A stretch of DNA of 64,000 nt from contig NZ_BDBY01000193.1 of NCBI RefSeq assembly GCF_001613225.1, forward strand, positions 1 through 64,000, written 5' to 3'. Origin of the DNA: Nocardia pseudovaccinii NBRC 100343. GTDB taxonomy: Bacteria; Actinomycetota; Actinomycetes; Mycobacteriales; Mycobacteriaceae. The first letter of the stretch is position 1, and each line of letters starts with the position of its first letter. The notes beneath the pieces were generated by a model. That model saw nothing but the letters and a program-made list of their open reading frames with translations, was not told where the DNA came from and made no database searches. Below, one piece after another: positions 14,879 through 23,061 of the stretch. The position numbers were made by a program, and so were the translations under genes.

Positions 14879-16083
14879 CACGGCGCGACGTCGTCTGCAG
14901 CCGCACCGCTGGTCGGATCGGCGCCGAGGTCGGCGGCGATCCCCTGGCCGCAATACGCCAATCGGCGCAGGGTGTCGGGGCGCATTCCAGTGCGCAGGGA
15001 GATCTCGAGCAGACTCGCCATCGAGTGTGCCGGGTCAGCGTCGAGGGCGGCCTGCACGGCGATGCCCGCAAGGGGTCCGTCGCCGCGGATGTAGGCGCTG
15101 TAGCCGAGAAGTGTTGCCGCATCGGCGCGGTCGCTGCCCGACAGTGCGTGTGTCAGCGCCACCCACAGGTTTTCCGCGGCGGCGGCGTGGTCGCCGACGG
15201 CCAGACCGAACAGTGCATCGCGCACCGTCCGATCACGCAGCGCCGCGGCCAGTTCCGCGTATTCCCGGGCGGTGAGGGCCACGCCGGAATCTACGTTGGC
15301 GATCTGCCACAGCACATGTTCGAGTGCCCGCCGGTGATAGCCGTCGGGATCACCGCGCCGGACGGCGGCCGCGTACCGCTCATGCGCGAGCGCACGGGCG
15401 CTGTCGAGATGTACCGCGACCTGTTGCGCGAGTTCTTCATCCGGTGCGACCAGATCGGTCAGCTCCGAACGGGCGCCACGGATCGGGCGCCCGTCGAGCA
15501 CATGCGCGACCGTCACCATCGATGTCGCCGGATCCGGCAGCGTCCCACGATGATTCGCATCGAGCAGACTCCACCACCGCTGCTCCGCTTCGATGGCGCG
15601 CACTGCCCAGGCGCCCTCAAGGTATACCTCGGCCCGCGCCAGTCGTCGCGCGAACGCCGCGATGAGCGTGCCCCACGGTCCCGGACTCCCCGCACCGTTT
15701 CGGCGCGTGCGCCGCGGTTCGCGAGCCCGGTCATCGACGATCACCGCGAGCACCTCCGTCGCCCCCTCCGCGGCGCAGATATGCGAAACGCACTCCGCAT
15801 ACGCTGCCGCGAGCCCCCGCCGGCTCCCACCTTCCTGATCCAAATCGAACCGCACCACCGCATCGATGATCGGACTCTGCTCCGCATCGGTCGCCCCCCG
15901 CAGCACCGCCACCACCAGCGACCGCTCCGGCACGAATCCGACCATCGCGGGTACCGCCACAATCAATTCACCAGGATCATCGACATGCAGCGCCCCCGCA
16001 GCGTGGTCCTCGGGTGCCTGATCAGGAGCTGAGGTCGACTCCGTACTGGCTGGGCCTGCGGTGTGTTCGGTGTTGTCGGACAT
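14875..16083 (-). CDS. DUF4192 family protein
   Basis: 402 aa from ATG 16083 with AAGGAG nine bases upstream. Residues 33-70 (LHVDDPGELIVAVPAMVGFVPERSLVV) are the DUF4192 opening, and the protein has the family's alternating architecture to GYSAYIRGDGPLAGIAVQAAL near the C-terminus. The first 20 residues (MSDNTEHTAGPASTES) resemble the start of the element's YraN protein, as does the upstream DNA. DUF4192 proteins are widespread in actinobacteria and their elements; function is unassigned. It is the first gene of the long minus-strand series. Confidence 0.85.
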   Translation of the reverse strand: MSDNTEHTAGPASTESTSAPDQAPEDHAAGALHVDDPGELIVAVPAMVGFVPERSLVVAVLRGATDAEQSPIIDAVVRFDLDQEGGSRRGLAAAYAECVSHICAAEGATEVLAVIVDDRAREPRRTRRNGAGSPGPWGTLIAAFARRLARAEVYLEGAWAVRAIEAEQRWWSLLDANHRGTLPDPATSMVTVAHVLDGRPIRGARSELTDLVAPDEELAQQVAVHLDSARALAHERYAAAVRRGDPDGYHRRALEHVLWQIANVDSGVALTAREYAELAAALRDRTVRDALFGLAVGDHAAAAENLWVALTHALSGSDRADAATLLGYSAYIRGDGPLAGIAVQAALDADPAHSMASLLEISLRTGMRPDTLRRLAYCGQGIAADLGADPTSGAAADDVAPW

Positions 16084-16570
16084 AGGTTTTCGTCTCCTTT
16101 TGCGTATGTGGGTGCTGCGCGCGGGCCGCCGCAGCGGTGTCTGTGTCGAATCCGGCCTTTCCCCGCTCGAGGGGTGACGATGGGGTTGGTGTCGATGCGG
16201 TGGTTGGGCGCGCAGAGGCCTGGCGGCAAGGCGGATCAGGCGTGCATTCCCCGGGGATGTGTCGCTGCACCGGTGGTGAGGCTGCGCGGGCGTTCCTCAC
16301 CTATCCAGGCGATATGGACTTCGCTGTCGGTGACCCCTGGCCAGAGGCGGTGTCCGGTGCGGACGCGAAGGACAGTCGCGGGGCGAGGGCGTCGAATCAT
16401 GGCGCGTCGACACAGAGGTGATCACCCCTTGCCGCGGTTAGTGATCGGACGGCGAGGACATCGGTGTGCGGACTTGCCGTGCGGCGCGCGTAGGATCAAT
16501 AGCGGGAGAATTTGCAGGCGGGCCGAAGAATTCAGGAGGCCGGCCATGCCGTCGCGTCGCCCGCCGCGGT
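16060..16570. repeat. Divergent leader, copy 1
   Basis: The 462-base gap between the DUF4192 start and the 16546 start is similar at both ends to the gap at 19783-20134. Shared: the minus-strand ribosome binding site and start (AGGAGA-GAAA-CC-ATG), GTGTCGAATCCGG...GGGGTTGGTGTC-type sequence at 16143-16190, a TAGGAT -10-like hexamer at 16491-16496 (TAGGCT in copy 2), and TTCAGGAG before a plus-strand ATGCC. The centre is not conserved. It probably holds two back-to-back promoters. Confidence 0.55.
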
Positions 16571-17127
16571 CCCCGCGGACGGATCGTTCCCCGGAAGTCG
16601 TTGAACGACTCGCACGCTCGCGCGATCGCATCCGGGAACGTCGAGTGCTGGCACGTCAGCGAGAGCGAACCATCCAGCAGGCTGTGAAGCGGTATCTCAG
16701 CGACTGGCAGGCGATCACCGCGTGCGAAGCCAAGCGCGACAACGAGATCGAGGCACTACAACAGCAGATCAGCGAAGTCGAATCACGCGCCGCGCGCGAG
16801 ATCGCCCGCCACCGCGGCGACCAGGCCGAGGCCGCAGCGGTGATCCGCGATCACGGTCAAACCGACGACGACGTCGCTGACCTACTCGAGATCAGCACCA
16901 AACAAGCCCGCCAGCTCATTACCACCGCCCGCGCACACCGCGCCACACCCTCACCGGACCCATCACCGACATCGACCGCCGCACTGACCGAGCACCCCGA
17001 GCATGCTCACCACGGTCCAGCCGATCCGAGTCGGCAGCAGCAGACAGGACAAGTCAGCGACCCAGCCGCGACTGTCGAGGGCCGTACGCCAGCACGGACC
17101 ACGCCGACAGGCGAAGACCACGCCTGA
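16546..17127 (+). CDS. Coiled-coil protein with HTH-like segment, 193 aa
   Basis: ATG 16546 lies seven bases after AGGAGG. Residues 1-25 are Arg/Pro-rich (MPSRRPPRSPRTDRSPE). Residues 25-105 form a long charged coiled coil. Residues about 105-130 (TDDDVADLLEISTKQARQLIT) look like a small helix-turn-helix of sigma-region-4 or MerR type. The tail is disordered and proline/threonine-rich. It may be a regulator or nucleoid-associated protein of the element. It is transcribed away from DUF4192. Confidence 0.65.
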   Translation: MPSRRPPRSPRTDRSPEVVERLARSRDRIRERRVLARQRERTIQQAVKRYLSDWQAITACEAKRDNEIEALQQQISEVESRAAREIARHRGDQAEAAAVIRDHGQTDDDVADLLEISTKQARQLITTARAHRATPSPDPSPTSTAALTEHPEHAHHGPADPSRQQQTGQVSDPAATVEGRTPARTTPTGEDHA

Positions 17128-17155
17128 ATACTGCGCATAGGCAAAGGGGAGATCG

Positions 17156-17362
17156 CTACGGTTGTTCGGCGGGAACGGCGTAGGTCAGATCGGTCGGCCA
17201 CGGATAGGTTCCCGGCGTCTCGGCGACAGCTTCGACGATGGCTTTGCTCGGGTCACCATCCACGCCGATCTCTACGACACGAAACACACTCACCCCTCCC
17301 GGGGCCACGTGGATCAGGGAACCTACTTCGAACTGCACGAGCGCGAGAGTATCGGATAGCAC
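17156..17362 (-). CDS. Small hypothetical protein, about 68 aa
   Basis: The frame ending at 17156 encodes a beta-rich sequence (LALVQFEVGSLIHVAPGGV then FRVVEIGVDGDPSKAIVEAV) with natural composition. An upstream extension would overlap the DNA ligase gene head-on, so I start at GTG 17362. There is no clear ribosome binding site and other starts are possible. No family recognised. Confidence 0.45.
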   Translation of the reverse strand: MLSDTLALVQFEVGSLIHVAPGGVSVFRVVEIGVDGDPSKAIVEAVAETPGTYPWPTDLTYAVPAEQP

Positions 17363-17399
17363 CGACAGGTCGGTATTTTCTTGAGTTACGCTGACAATC

Positions 17400-18365
17400 G
17401 TGTCTGTACCAGCGCCGATGCTGGCGACCGCTGGGCGGCCGCCCGGTGACACAGGCCGCTGGGCGGTAGAGATGAAGTGGGACGGGATGCGTGCGATTTG
17501 CCGCGTCTCCGGCGGGCGTGCGGAACTTTACAGCCGCAACCGCAACATCGTCACCGCGTCCTACCCAGAATTGGCCACCGCCGTCGAGGAACTCGCCGGT
17601 CGGACCGATCTGATCCTCGATGGCGAGATCATCGCACCGGATCCCGCTACCGGGATACCGTCGTTCACTCGCCTCCAGCGGCGTATGTATTCATTTCGCC
17701 CGACACGCGAACTCGTGGCCGCGGTGCCGGTGCAGCTGTTCTGCTTCGATTTGCTTGAACTCGGAGGCGAGAACACCATGGCGCAGCCGTACGTCGAGCG
17801 CCGAGCACGTCTGGGCGAACTCGGCCTCACCGGTCGCGGTGTCCGCGTTCCGCCCTATTGGACCCATATCTCTATCGAGACGATGCTCGATACCGCGGCA
17901 TCCCACGCGTTGGAGGGGATTGTCAGCAAACGTCTCGACTCCATCTACCGTCCTGGCGTGAGATCACGGATGTGGCTCAAGACGGTGCTGCGCCGAACTG
18001 CGCACGTGATCATCGTTGGATGGACACCCATTAACGGTGGCGGCGAACGCGGGGCGCTTGGCTCTCTTGTCCTGGGCGCATACGACGAGGACGAACGTTT
18101 GGTCTACGTCGGGCATGTCGGGACCGGATTCTCGGCAGCGGGCCGCCGCGTACTGCGGGACCAACTCATCGGCATAGCTGTCTCGGAATCGCCATTTGGT
18201 CTTCCTGCTTCAACCGGCGGCATGGCGTCGGTGCACTGGGTAGAGCCACGATTGGTTGGAACCGTCGAGTACCGGGAATTCGCCGGTGCGTTGCGACATC
18301 CGAGCTGGCGGGGTCTGTGTGTGGACATCGACGCGATCGGCGTCAGACTACCGAGCGGGCAATGA
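17400..18365 (+). CDS. ATP-dependent DNA ligase
   Basis: 321 aa from GTG 17400. Motif I EMKWDGMR (KxDG, the adenylated Lys at about residue 26) is clear, followed by LDGEIIAPD (motif III), EGIVSKRLDSIY (motif IV), WLKTV (motif V region) and an OB-fold with VYVGHVGTGFSA. Length and motifs fit the stand-alone ligase module of the LigC/LigD type used in non-homologous end joining. No Ku or primase-polymerase gene is adjacent. On an integrative element it may help seal nicks during transfer or establishment; inference. Confidence 0.88.
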   Translation: MSVPAPMLATAGRPPGDTGRWAVEMKWDGMRAICRVSGGRAELYSRNRNIVTASYPELATAVEELAGRTDLILDGEIIAPDPATGIPSFTRLQRRMYSFRPTRELVAAVPVQLFCFDLLELGGENTMAQPYVERRARLGELGLTGRGVRVPPYWTHISIETMLDTAASHALEGIVSKRLDSIYRPGVRSRMWLKTVLRRTAHVIIVGWTPINGGGERGALGSLVLGAYDEDERLVYVGHVGTGFSAAGRRVLRDQLIGIAVSESPFGLPASTGGMASVHWVEPRLVGTVEYREFAGALRHPSWRGLCVDIDAIGVRLPSGQ

Positions 18366-18422
18366 CATTGGGTCGTGCGCTGCCATGCAAAGGCGGTTGA
18401 ACAGGTCATACCGAAGGCTGGT

Positions 18423-19028
18423 TCAGATGTTTGCGTAGCCACCGGCGTGCCATACAACCGAGCGGAAGTGCTGTGGTGTGAAAACGTGCCGGGCAGGAAT
18501 GCCCGGTGTCGGAGAGAACGGCCAGAACGCCAAACCGCAGCGATGGCAATATAACGCGGCTTGCCAAACAGCGTGGGCGGTGCGGCGCCCGCGCGAGATG
18601 CGCGCGTTGCGATGGCCGCGGAACACCGCGATACCGAGCACGAGCAAGCCCGGTGACGCGATCCCGCCAACAAATACCGCAGCTCCGGCCAATTCGCCCA
18701 CATTCGTCGCTTCATGCGACGCAGCAAGGGATGCAATACCTATCAGGACAACCAACATGGCGGGCAGCGACAGTAGCAGCCCGAACACGGTAAGCCGCCC
18801 GACGGGTCGTTGAGCAGGCTCGCGGGCGAGACTGCGAGCCAACGCGGTGGTGTGAGTTCGCTCGACGGTCGCTGTGCCGAAGACCGGTACCAGCCCGGTG
18901 GAGGCCACTCCGACGCCGGAGTAGAAGTCCGTCCCGGAACTGGTCGATACCCCGCCGAAGTGCACGGCTGGCACGCTTTGGACGAAGTCGAGTCGTTGAC
19001 AGTGCGGACACGTGAGATCGATGTCCAT
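18423..19028 (-). CDS. Zinc-ribbon membrane protein, 201 aa
   Basis: ATG 19028 with GGAGGGG ten bases upstream. It opens MDIDLTCPHCQRLDFVQSV, one half of a zinc ribbon; the partner YCHRCGLAFWPF lies near the C-terminus. Two hydrophobic segments (about residues 80-105 and 115-135) predict two membrane passes between them. The protein resembles small actinobacterial zinc-ribbon membrane proteins of unknown role. It is convergent with the DNA ligase gene. Confidence 0.6.
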   Translation of the reverse strand: MDIDLTCPHCQRLDFVQSVPAVHFGGVSTSSGTDFYSGVGVASTGLVPVFGTATVERTHTTALARSLAREPAQRPVGRLTVFGLLLSLPAMLVVLIGIASLAASHEATNVGELAGAAVFVGGIASPGLLVLGIAVFRGHRNARISRGRRTAHAVWQAALYCHRCGLAFWPFSPTPGIPARHVFTPQHFRSVVWHAGGYANI

Positions 19029-19359
19029 CCGCGGTTTCCCCTCCCAAGCCGTAGCGCTGGAGCGGCAAGTCTGTGGTACTGGTAGCTGCGATAAAGACTC
19101 TCTCGGGTATCCAACACCGTCAACGACCCGGTGTCGAGAGGTGGGAGTCAGCTGATCCATTCTTCGTCCTAATTCTGTCGAGGTTGGGTGGAATGAGGTG
19201 ACAGCGCGGGGCCCCGACCAGGAACGGAAAAGTGCGGTATCGGGTAGACGGGCAGGGACTGCCAGCGGCAATCCTTGCCGTGATCCGCCTCGATATCGTT
19301 GTCGCCCAGTTGGCTGTCCACCCCGCTCACCGCGGACCGAATTCGCCACTTCCCCGCCG
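19029..19359. other. Intergenic, no feature recognised
   Basis: The 331 bases between the zinc-ribbon gene and yraN hold no frame with a ribosome binding site. The minus frame upstream of the zinc-ribbon start is open but arginine-rich and unconvincing. Confidence 0.35.
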
Positions 19360-19782
19360 TCAGAACACGGCCTTTAGGTGGTCGATGACTGGTCGGTGGC
19401 CGCGGTGCAGCAGCACCGAAATGACATCGAAGCGGATATCGCGCCACGGGCCGTCCTGTTCGGCCAGCCACACCAGCGCCAACCGCCTTATCCGCTGCTG
19501 CTTATCGAAGGTGACCGCCTCGGCGGGCGCGCCGAATTTCATTCCGGTTCGCGTCTTGACCTCGACGAACGCGGTGACGCGGCCGTCCCAGGCGATCAGA
19601 TCCAGTTCGCCGTACTTGCACCGCCAATTCCTGCTGATGATCTTCATCCCGGCGGCCTGCAGGAATCGGGCCGCCAGTTCTTCCCCTTGTGCGCCGAGCG
19701 CCTGGTCGTATGTCGCCTGCTCAGCTCGTCGATCCGTGTCGATGGGATCGGGTGCAGCGTTGTATTCAGCGTTGTCCGACAT
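19360..19782 (-). CDS. YraN family (UPF0102) nuclease-like protein
   Basis: 140 aa from ATG 19782, with AGGAGATG upstream. After an acidic leader similar to that of the DUF4192 protein it reads GAQGEELAARFLQAAGMKI and NWRCKYGELDLIAWDG, then TAFVEVKTRTGMKFG: the E...D...ExK residues of the UPF0102 Holliday-junction-resolvase-like fold are all present. YraN normally sits beside comM and dprA on actinobacterial chromosomes; here both yraN and a comM-like gene belong to the element, about 18.7 kb apart. Confidence 0.9.
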   Translation of the reverse strand: MSDNAEYNAAPDPIDTDRRAEQATYDQALGAQGEELAARFLQAAGMKIISRNWRCKYGELDLIAWDGRVTAFVEVKTRTGMKFGAPAEAVTFDKQQRIRRLALVWLAEQDGPWRDIRFDVISVLLHRGHRPVIDHLKAVF

Positions 19783-20150
19783 CGGATTTCATCTCCTAAC
19801 GGGTATGTGCAACCGAAACCGGTTCGGTCGCTGTGATGGTTCGCGTCGAATCCGGTTGCGCGGGTTGAGGAGTGTCAATGGGTTGGGCAGAAATGTTTGG
19901 CATGCCGAGGAGGCCGCAGACGAAGGCCGGTGTCAGCCGTCAAGTAATTCCCCCAGGTGAGGGGATACGACAGGCACAGCGCCGTGTTTGTCGGTGAACT
20001 ACGAACGGCGTCAAGCAATTGCAGTGCTTGATGACAAACCAACGGACCGCGCGATGCGGGCCGCCACTGAAGCGCCGGTTCGGGTAGGCTGAGCATTGGG
20101 TGAATCAGCAGAACGGGTGTTCAGGAGCCCCTCCATGCCCGCGCACCGCC
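19760..20150. repeat. Divergent leader, copy 2
   Basis: The region from the YraN start to ATG 20135 is the second copy of the leader at 16060-16570. Its minus end has CGTCGAATCCGGTTG and CAATGGGTTGGGC, its plus end GGTAGGCTGAGCATT and TTCAGGAGCCCCTCC before ATGCC. See copy 1 for the alignment. Confidence 0.55.
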
Positions 20151-20575
20151 CGCCATACAGATCGCGCAATATGTCGCAGATCTATCTTCGCCCGTCCGTC
20201 CCTGCACTACGCGAGCACGGCGAATTCAATGTCGTATCGCGAATATTGGCCGTTCCCGCAGGTCAATGGCCATCGAAATATCTTTCGTGCCACACCGATT
20301 ACTTTCACGAATCATCCTGGGCGAGAGCGGACTCGCACACGATCCTCGGTCATGCCATACCTGTCAGCGACTACGAGGCATCGATTTTCCACTGCCGGGA
20401 CGTAACCCGGTGCTGCGCCTGGAATTCGGCCGTCCCAGCGGGGGAGCGAACTGCGGTGGTGCGGACCGCGGCTGAGTCACCGCGAGCCCTGCGGCACTGT
20501 TACGAACATCGCGAGCTCACCGAAAACTGTGATGCCACAGCGAGCCTCGGCGGTGGCGGTGATCGTGGACACTGA
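20135..20575 (+). CDS. Doubtful ORF downstream of leader copy 2
   Basis: ATG 20135 has AGGAG eight bases upstream and the first residues (MPAHRPPYRS) echo those of the 16546 gene (MPSRRPPRSP). Beyond that the two share nothing, base composition drops, and all three frames are similarly open. It may be a degenerate relic that kept only the copied start region. It overlaps the next small gene. Confidence 0.3.
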   Translation: MPAHRPPYRSRNMSQIYLRPSVPALREHGEFNVVSRILAVPAGQWPSKYLSCHTDYFHESSWARADSHTILGHAIPVSDYEASIFHCRDVTRCCAWNSAVPAGERTAVVRTAAESPRALRHCYEHRELTENCDATASLGGGGDRGH

Positions 20576-20813
20576 TTCTAACAACCGTCAGGTTAACGAT
20601 GGTGGCCGTGGGCCTGGCATCATCGAAGTCGTCTGCCCCGACAGCCCGCCGGAGTTGACCGACGACGCGGCCAGGGTGCTGCTCGAGCTTTTGCTTCGAC
20701 ATGCGCGTGAACACTCCATCGAGAGGGACGACGATGCCAAACGAGTCCAACGAATGGGCCGTGCTCGACGATCTGCTGGGAATGGTCCCCGAAACCGTCG
20801 AAAACGGCGCTGA
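20529..20813 (+). CDS. Small conserved-looking ORF before the recombinase
   Basis: The core GGRGPGIIEVVCPDSPPELT then DDAARVLLELLLRHARE looks like a genuine short actinobacterial protein often seen ahead of element recombinases. Start is uncertain (GTG 20529, ATG 20532 or later GTGs). The end overlaps the recombinase start by 80 bases. It could be an excision or control factor; that is inference from position only. Confidence 0.45.
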   Translation: MMPQRASAVAVIVDTDSNNRQVNDGGRGPGIIEVVCPDSPPELTDDAARVLLELLLRHAREHSIERDDDAKRVQRMGRARRSAGNGPRNRRKRR

Positions 20814-22479
20814 CCAGCGGTTCGCGTTCTACGGGCGCTGCTCGACCGAGGACAATCAGGATCCGGAGACCTCGTATCGGTGGCAGCGGGGCAACGCGGA
20901 GAAGTTCGTCTCCGAGGCCTCGATCGTTGCTGACTACTTCGATATCGGCCAATCGCGGTCGGTGCCCTGGCACCGCCGTGGGGAAGCCGCGCGGTTGTTG
21001 GCGGATCTGAAGAATCCCGCCCGAGGCTGGACCGCGATCGTGGTCGGCGAGGGAACACGCTGCTGGTTCGGTAACCAGTTCAGTCTCGTCGCGCCACGTC
21101 TACACGCGCACGGGGTGCAGGTGTGGGTGCCCGAGCTCGGGGGGCGTTTCGACTCACGCAATGTCACGCATTCGATGATGATGAGCATGCTCGGAGGGCT
21201 CAGTGAGTCCGAACGCCAGCATGTCCAGCAGCGCACCCGCGCCAGCATGGACGCGCAAGTCCTCAACGAAGGCCGACACCAGGGCGGTCGAGCACCCTAC
21301 GGGTACACGGTGGTTGACGGTCCACCGCACCCGAACCCCCACCGAGCCTCCGACGGGCTGAAGCTGCGGATCCTGTCCCTCGACGTGAGCACGGCCCCGG
21401 TGGTGCAACGGATCTTTCGTGACTACCTCGCCGGCCGCGGAGATAAGGCCATCGCCATCGCGCTCAACCGGGAGGGTGTGCCGTGCCCGTCCGCGCACCG
21501 GCCGCAGCAGAACCGGCATCGCGCCCAAGACGGTTGGCAGGCCCCCACCATCGCCGCGATCCTGCAGAACCCGCGCTACACCGGCTATGCCGTGTTCGGT
21601 CGCTGGAGCAAACACGAAGAACTCCTCGACCCCGACGACGCCGCCGCCGGTAACATCACCCGGTTCCGGCGCTCACCCACCCACCGCATCGTCCGATCCA
21701 AGAAACCCGCGCACCCGGCCATCATCTCGGTCGACACCTTCACCCAGGCCCAACTGCTGCGCCGCCAGCGCGCGGGCGCCAGCAACCGCACCCGCGCGAA
21801 ACTCGAACGCGACAGACCGGCCAGCGGTTTGCGCCCGTACCTGTTGAGCGGACTTGTGCGCTGCGACGGGTGCGGGCGAAAGATGCAGGCGGAGTCGGTT
21901 CGTGAGGCCGTGTACTACCGATGCCGCGCCAAAACCATCGCCGCCGGAAGCGCTGCGCTACAGGATCATCCTCGAACGGTGAACCTGCGCGAGGACCTCG
22001 TCATCGGGCCGATCAACGGCTGGCTGGCCAGCCTGTTCGACCGCCGACACCGCGAAAACACCATCGCCGCCCTGCTGGCCACCCAAAATACCGATGACAC
22101 CGACACCCACCGACACCTGCTTCGACAAACCGTCACCGACGCCGAAGCCAAACTCGCACGCCACCTCGCCGCCATCGAGGCGGGAGTCGATCCACAAGCC
22201 CTCGTCGCGGCCATGAACACCGCACAAGCAGACAAAGCCGCGGCCGAAGCCGAGTTGAAGAGCCTGCCCAAAATCCAACGGCTCTCCGACACCGAAATCC
22301 GTAAATTGATCGAGTCGCTCGGCGACATCCGCGCCGTGCTCACCGCAGGCGACCCCGCCGACAAGCTCCGACTGTATCGAGCACTCAATCTGGAAGTGCG
22401 CTACAAGCACCAACAACAACTCGCAATCGTTGGCGCCACCCCCTGTGGGGTTAGCACTGGTGTCCGGAGGGGGACTTGA
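20734..22479 (+). CDS. Large serine recombinase (element integrase)
   Basis: 581 aa from ATG 20734 (GAGAGG seven bases upstream; ATG 20701 possible). The resolvase domain begins RFAFYGRCSTEDNQD with the catalytic Ser at about residue 36; it continues with GEGTRCWF and LGGLSESERQHVQQRTR. The recombinase domain (about 185-330) holds GGRAPYGYTVVDGP and PTIAAILQNPRYTGYAVFG. A zinc ribbon (LVRCDGCGRKM...YYRC, about 373-393) and a C-terminal coiled coil follow. The last codons lie inside the tRNA-Leu gene, so integration has set the end of the protein. It catalyses attP x attB integration. Confidence 0.93.
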   Translation: MPNESNEWAVLDDLLGMVPETVENGADQRFAFYGRCSTEDNQDPETSYRWQRGNAEKFVSEASIVADYFDIGQSRSVPWHRRGEAARLLADLKNPARGWTAIVVGEGTRCWFGNQFSLVAPRLHAHGVQVWVPELGGRFDSRNVTHSMMMSMLGGLSESERQHVQQRTRASMDAQVLNEGRHQGGRAPYGYTVVDGPPHPNPHRASDGLKLRILSLDVSTAPVVQRIFRDYLAGRGDKAIAIALNREGVPCPSAHRPQQNRHRAQDGWQAPTIAAILQNPRYTGYAVFGRWSKHEELLDPDDAAAGNITRFRRSPTHRIVRSKKPAHPAIISVDTFTQAQLLRRQRAGASNRTRAKLERDRPASGLRPYLLSGLVRCDGCGRKMQAESVREAVYYRCRAKTIAAGSAALQDHPRTVNLREDLVIGPINGWLASLFDRRHRENTIAALLATQNTDDTDTHRHLLRQTVTDAEAKLARHLAAIEAGVDPQALVAAMNTAQADKAAAEAELKSLPKIQRLSDTEIRKLIESLGDIRAVLTAGDPADKLRLYRALNLEVRYKHQQQLAIVGATPCGVSTGVRRGT

Positions 22480-22545
22480 ACCCCCACGCCCGATAAAGGG
22501 CACTAGCACCTCAAGCTAGCGCGTCTGCCATTCCGCCACCCGGAC
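22461..22545 (-). tRNA. tRNA-Leu(GAG)
   Basis: Read on the minus strand from 22545: acceptor GTCCGGG pairs with the 3' TCCGGAC, D-arm GCGGAATGGCAGACGC, anticodon stem CTAGC/GCTAG around loop TTGAGGT (anticodon GAG), a long variable arm typical of class II tRNA-Leu, and T-arm GGGGGTTCAAGTCCCCC. CCA is encoded at 22458-22460. The 3' part overlaps the end of the recombinase gene, marking the attachment site. Confidence 0.95.
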
Positions 22546-22648
22546 CGGTGTGCTCAGCAAGGTTATCGGATGTGGCGGCGTTGACCAAATCGCGGGTTTA
22601 GCTGGTGATTCTCGGTGTTGCGCGGTGGCTTGCCCGAGCTGGCGACGA

Positions 22649-22675
22649 GTACCTACTATTTGAGGCAGTACTTAC
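22649..22675 (+). promoter_or_regulatory. Candidate HxlR operator
   Basis: Two near-identical 8-mers, GTACCTAC (22649-22656) and GTACTTAC (22668-22675), lie 19 bp apart just upstream of the HxlR-type gene. HxlR regulators commonly autoregulate through such repeats. Not tested. Confidence 0.4.
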
Positions 22676-22700
22676 CGATTCGCATGTGGGACAGGTAGCG

Positions 22701-23057
22701 ATGGGTGCCAAGAGATCCGGACCGTACTTCTGCGGCATCGACGCGGCGATGGATGTGGTGGGCGGGAAGTGGAAGGCGCTGATCCTGTGGGAATTGGCGA
22801 ATCACGGTGTGCGCCGCTTCGGTGAACTGCGCAAGGGTCTGCCCGGTGTCTCGGAGAAGATGCTGATCCAGCAGCTGCGGGAGCTGGAGGAGGACGGCAT
22901 CGTGGATCGTGAGATCTATCGCGAGGTGCCGCCGAAGGTCGAGTATCGGCTGACCGAATTGGGCATCGCCCTCAATGCGGCGTTGGAGCCGCTGGGCGCG
23001 TGGGGCCGCGATCGCATAGACCGGATCGGTGCCGGGCGCGTCCACCTGCCCACGTGA
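22701..23057 (+). CDS. HxlR family transcriptional regulator
   Basis: 118 aa from ATG 22701. GPYFCGIDAAMDVVGGKWK carries the redox-type N-terminal Cys, followed by the winged helix-turn-helix ALILWELANHGVRRFGELRKGLPGVSEKML, then REIYREVPPKVEYRLTELG. These are the standard HxlR features. The upstream frame is open but without a ribosome binding site. First chromosomal gene after the tRNA; it is convergent with an acyltransferase gene only four bases away. The signal it senses is unknown. Confidence 0.88.
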   Translation: MGAKRSGPYFCGIDAAMDVVGGKWKALILWELANHGVRRFGELRKGLPGVSEKMLIQQLRELEEDGIVDREIYREVPPKVEYRLTELGIALNAALEPLGAWGRDRIDRIGAGRVHLPT

Positions 23058-23061
23058 GGGC

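Larger units (their letters stand above)
1..22461. mobile_element. Integrative element (one end) at tRNA-Leu
   Basis: The right boundary is set by a large serine recombinase whose 3' end (22479) runs into the 3' part of a tRNA-Leu gene on the other strand. Leftward to the window edge the genes are element-type (DUF3560, DUF4192, PAPS-reductase-like, adenine methyltransferase, DNA ligase, YraN, ComM). To the right the order becomes that of conserved mycobacterial chromosome. The left attachment site and any relaxase, TraB/FtsK or replication gene lie outside the window, so conjugative ability cannot be judged. The exact right boundary is inferred from the tRNA. Confidence 0.75.
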
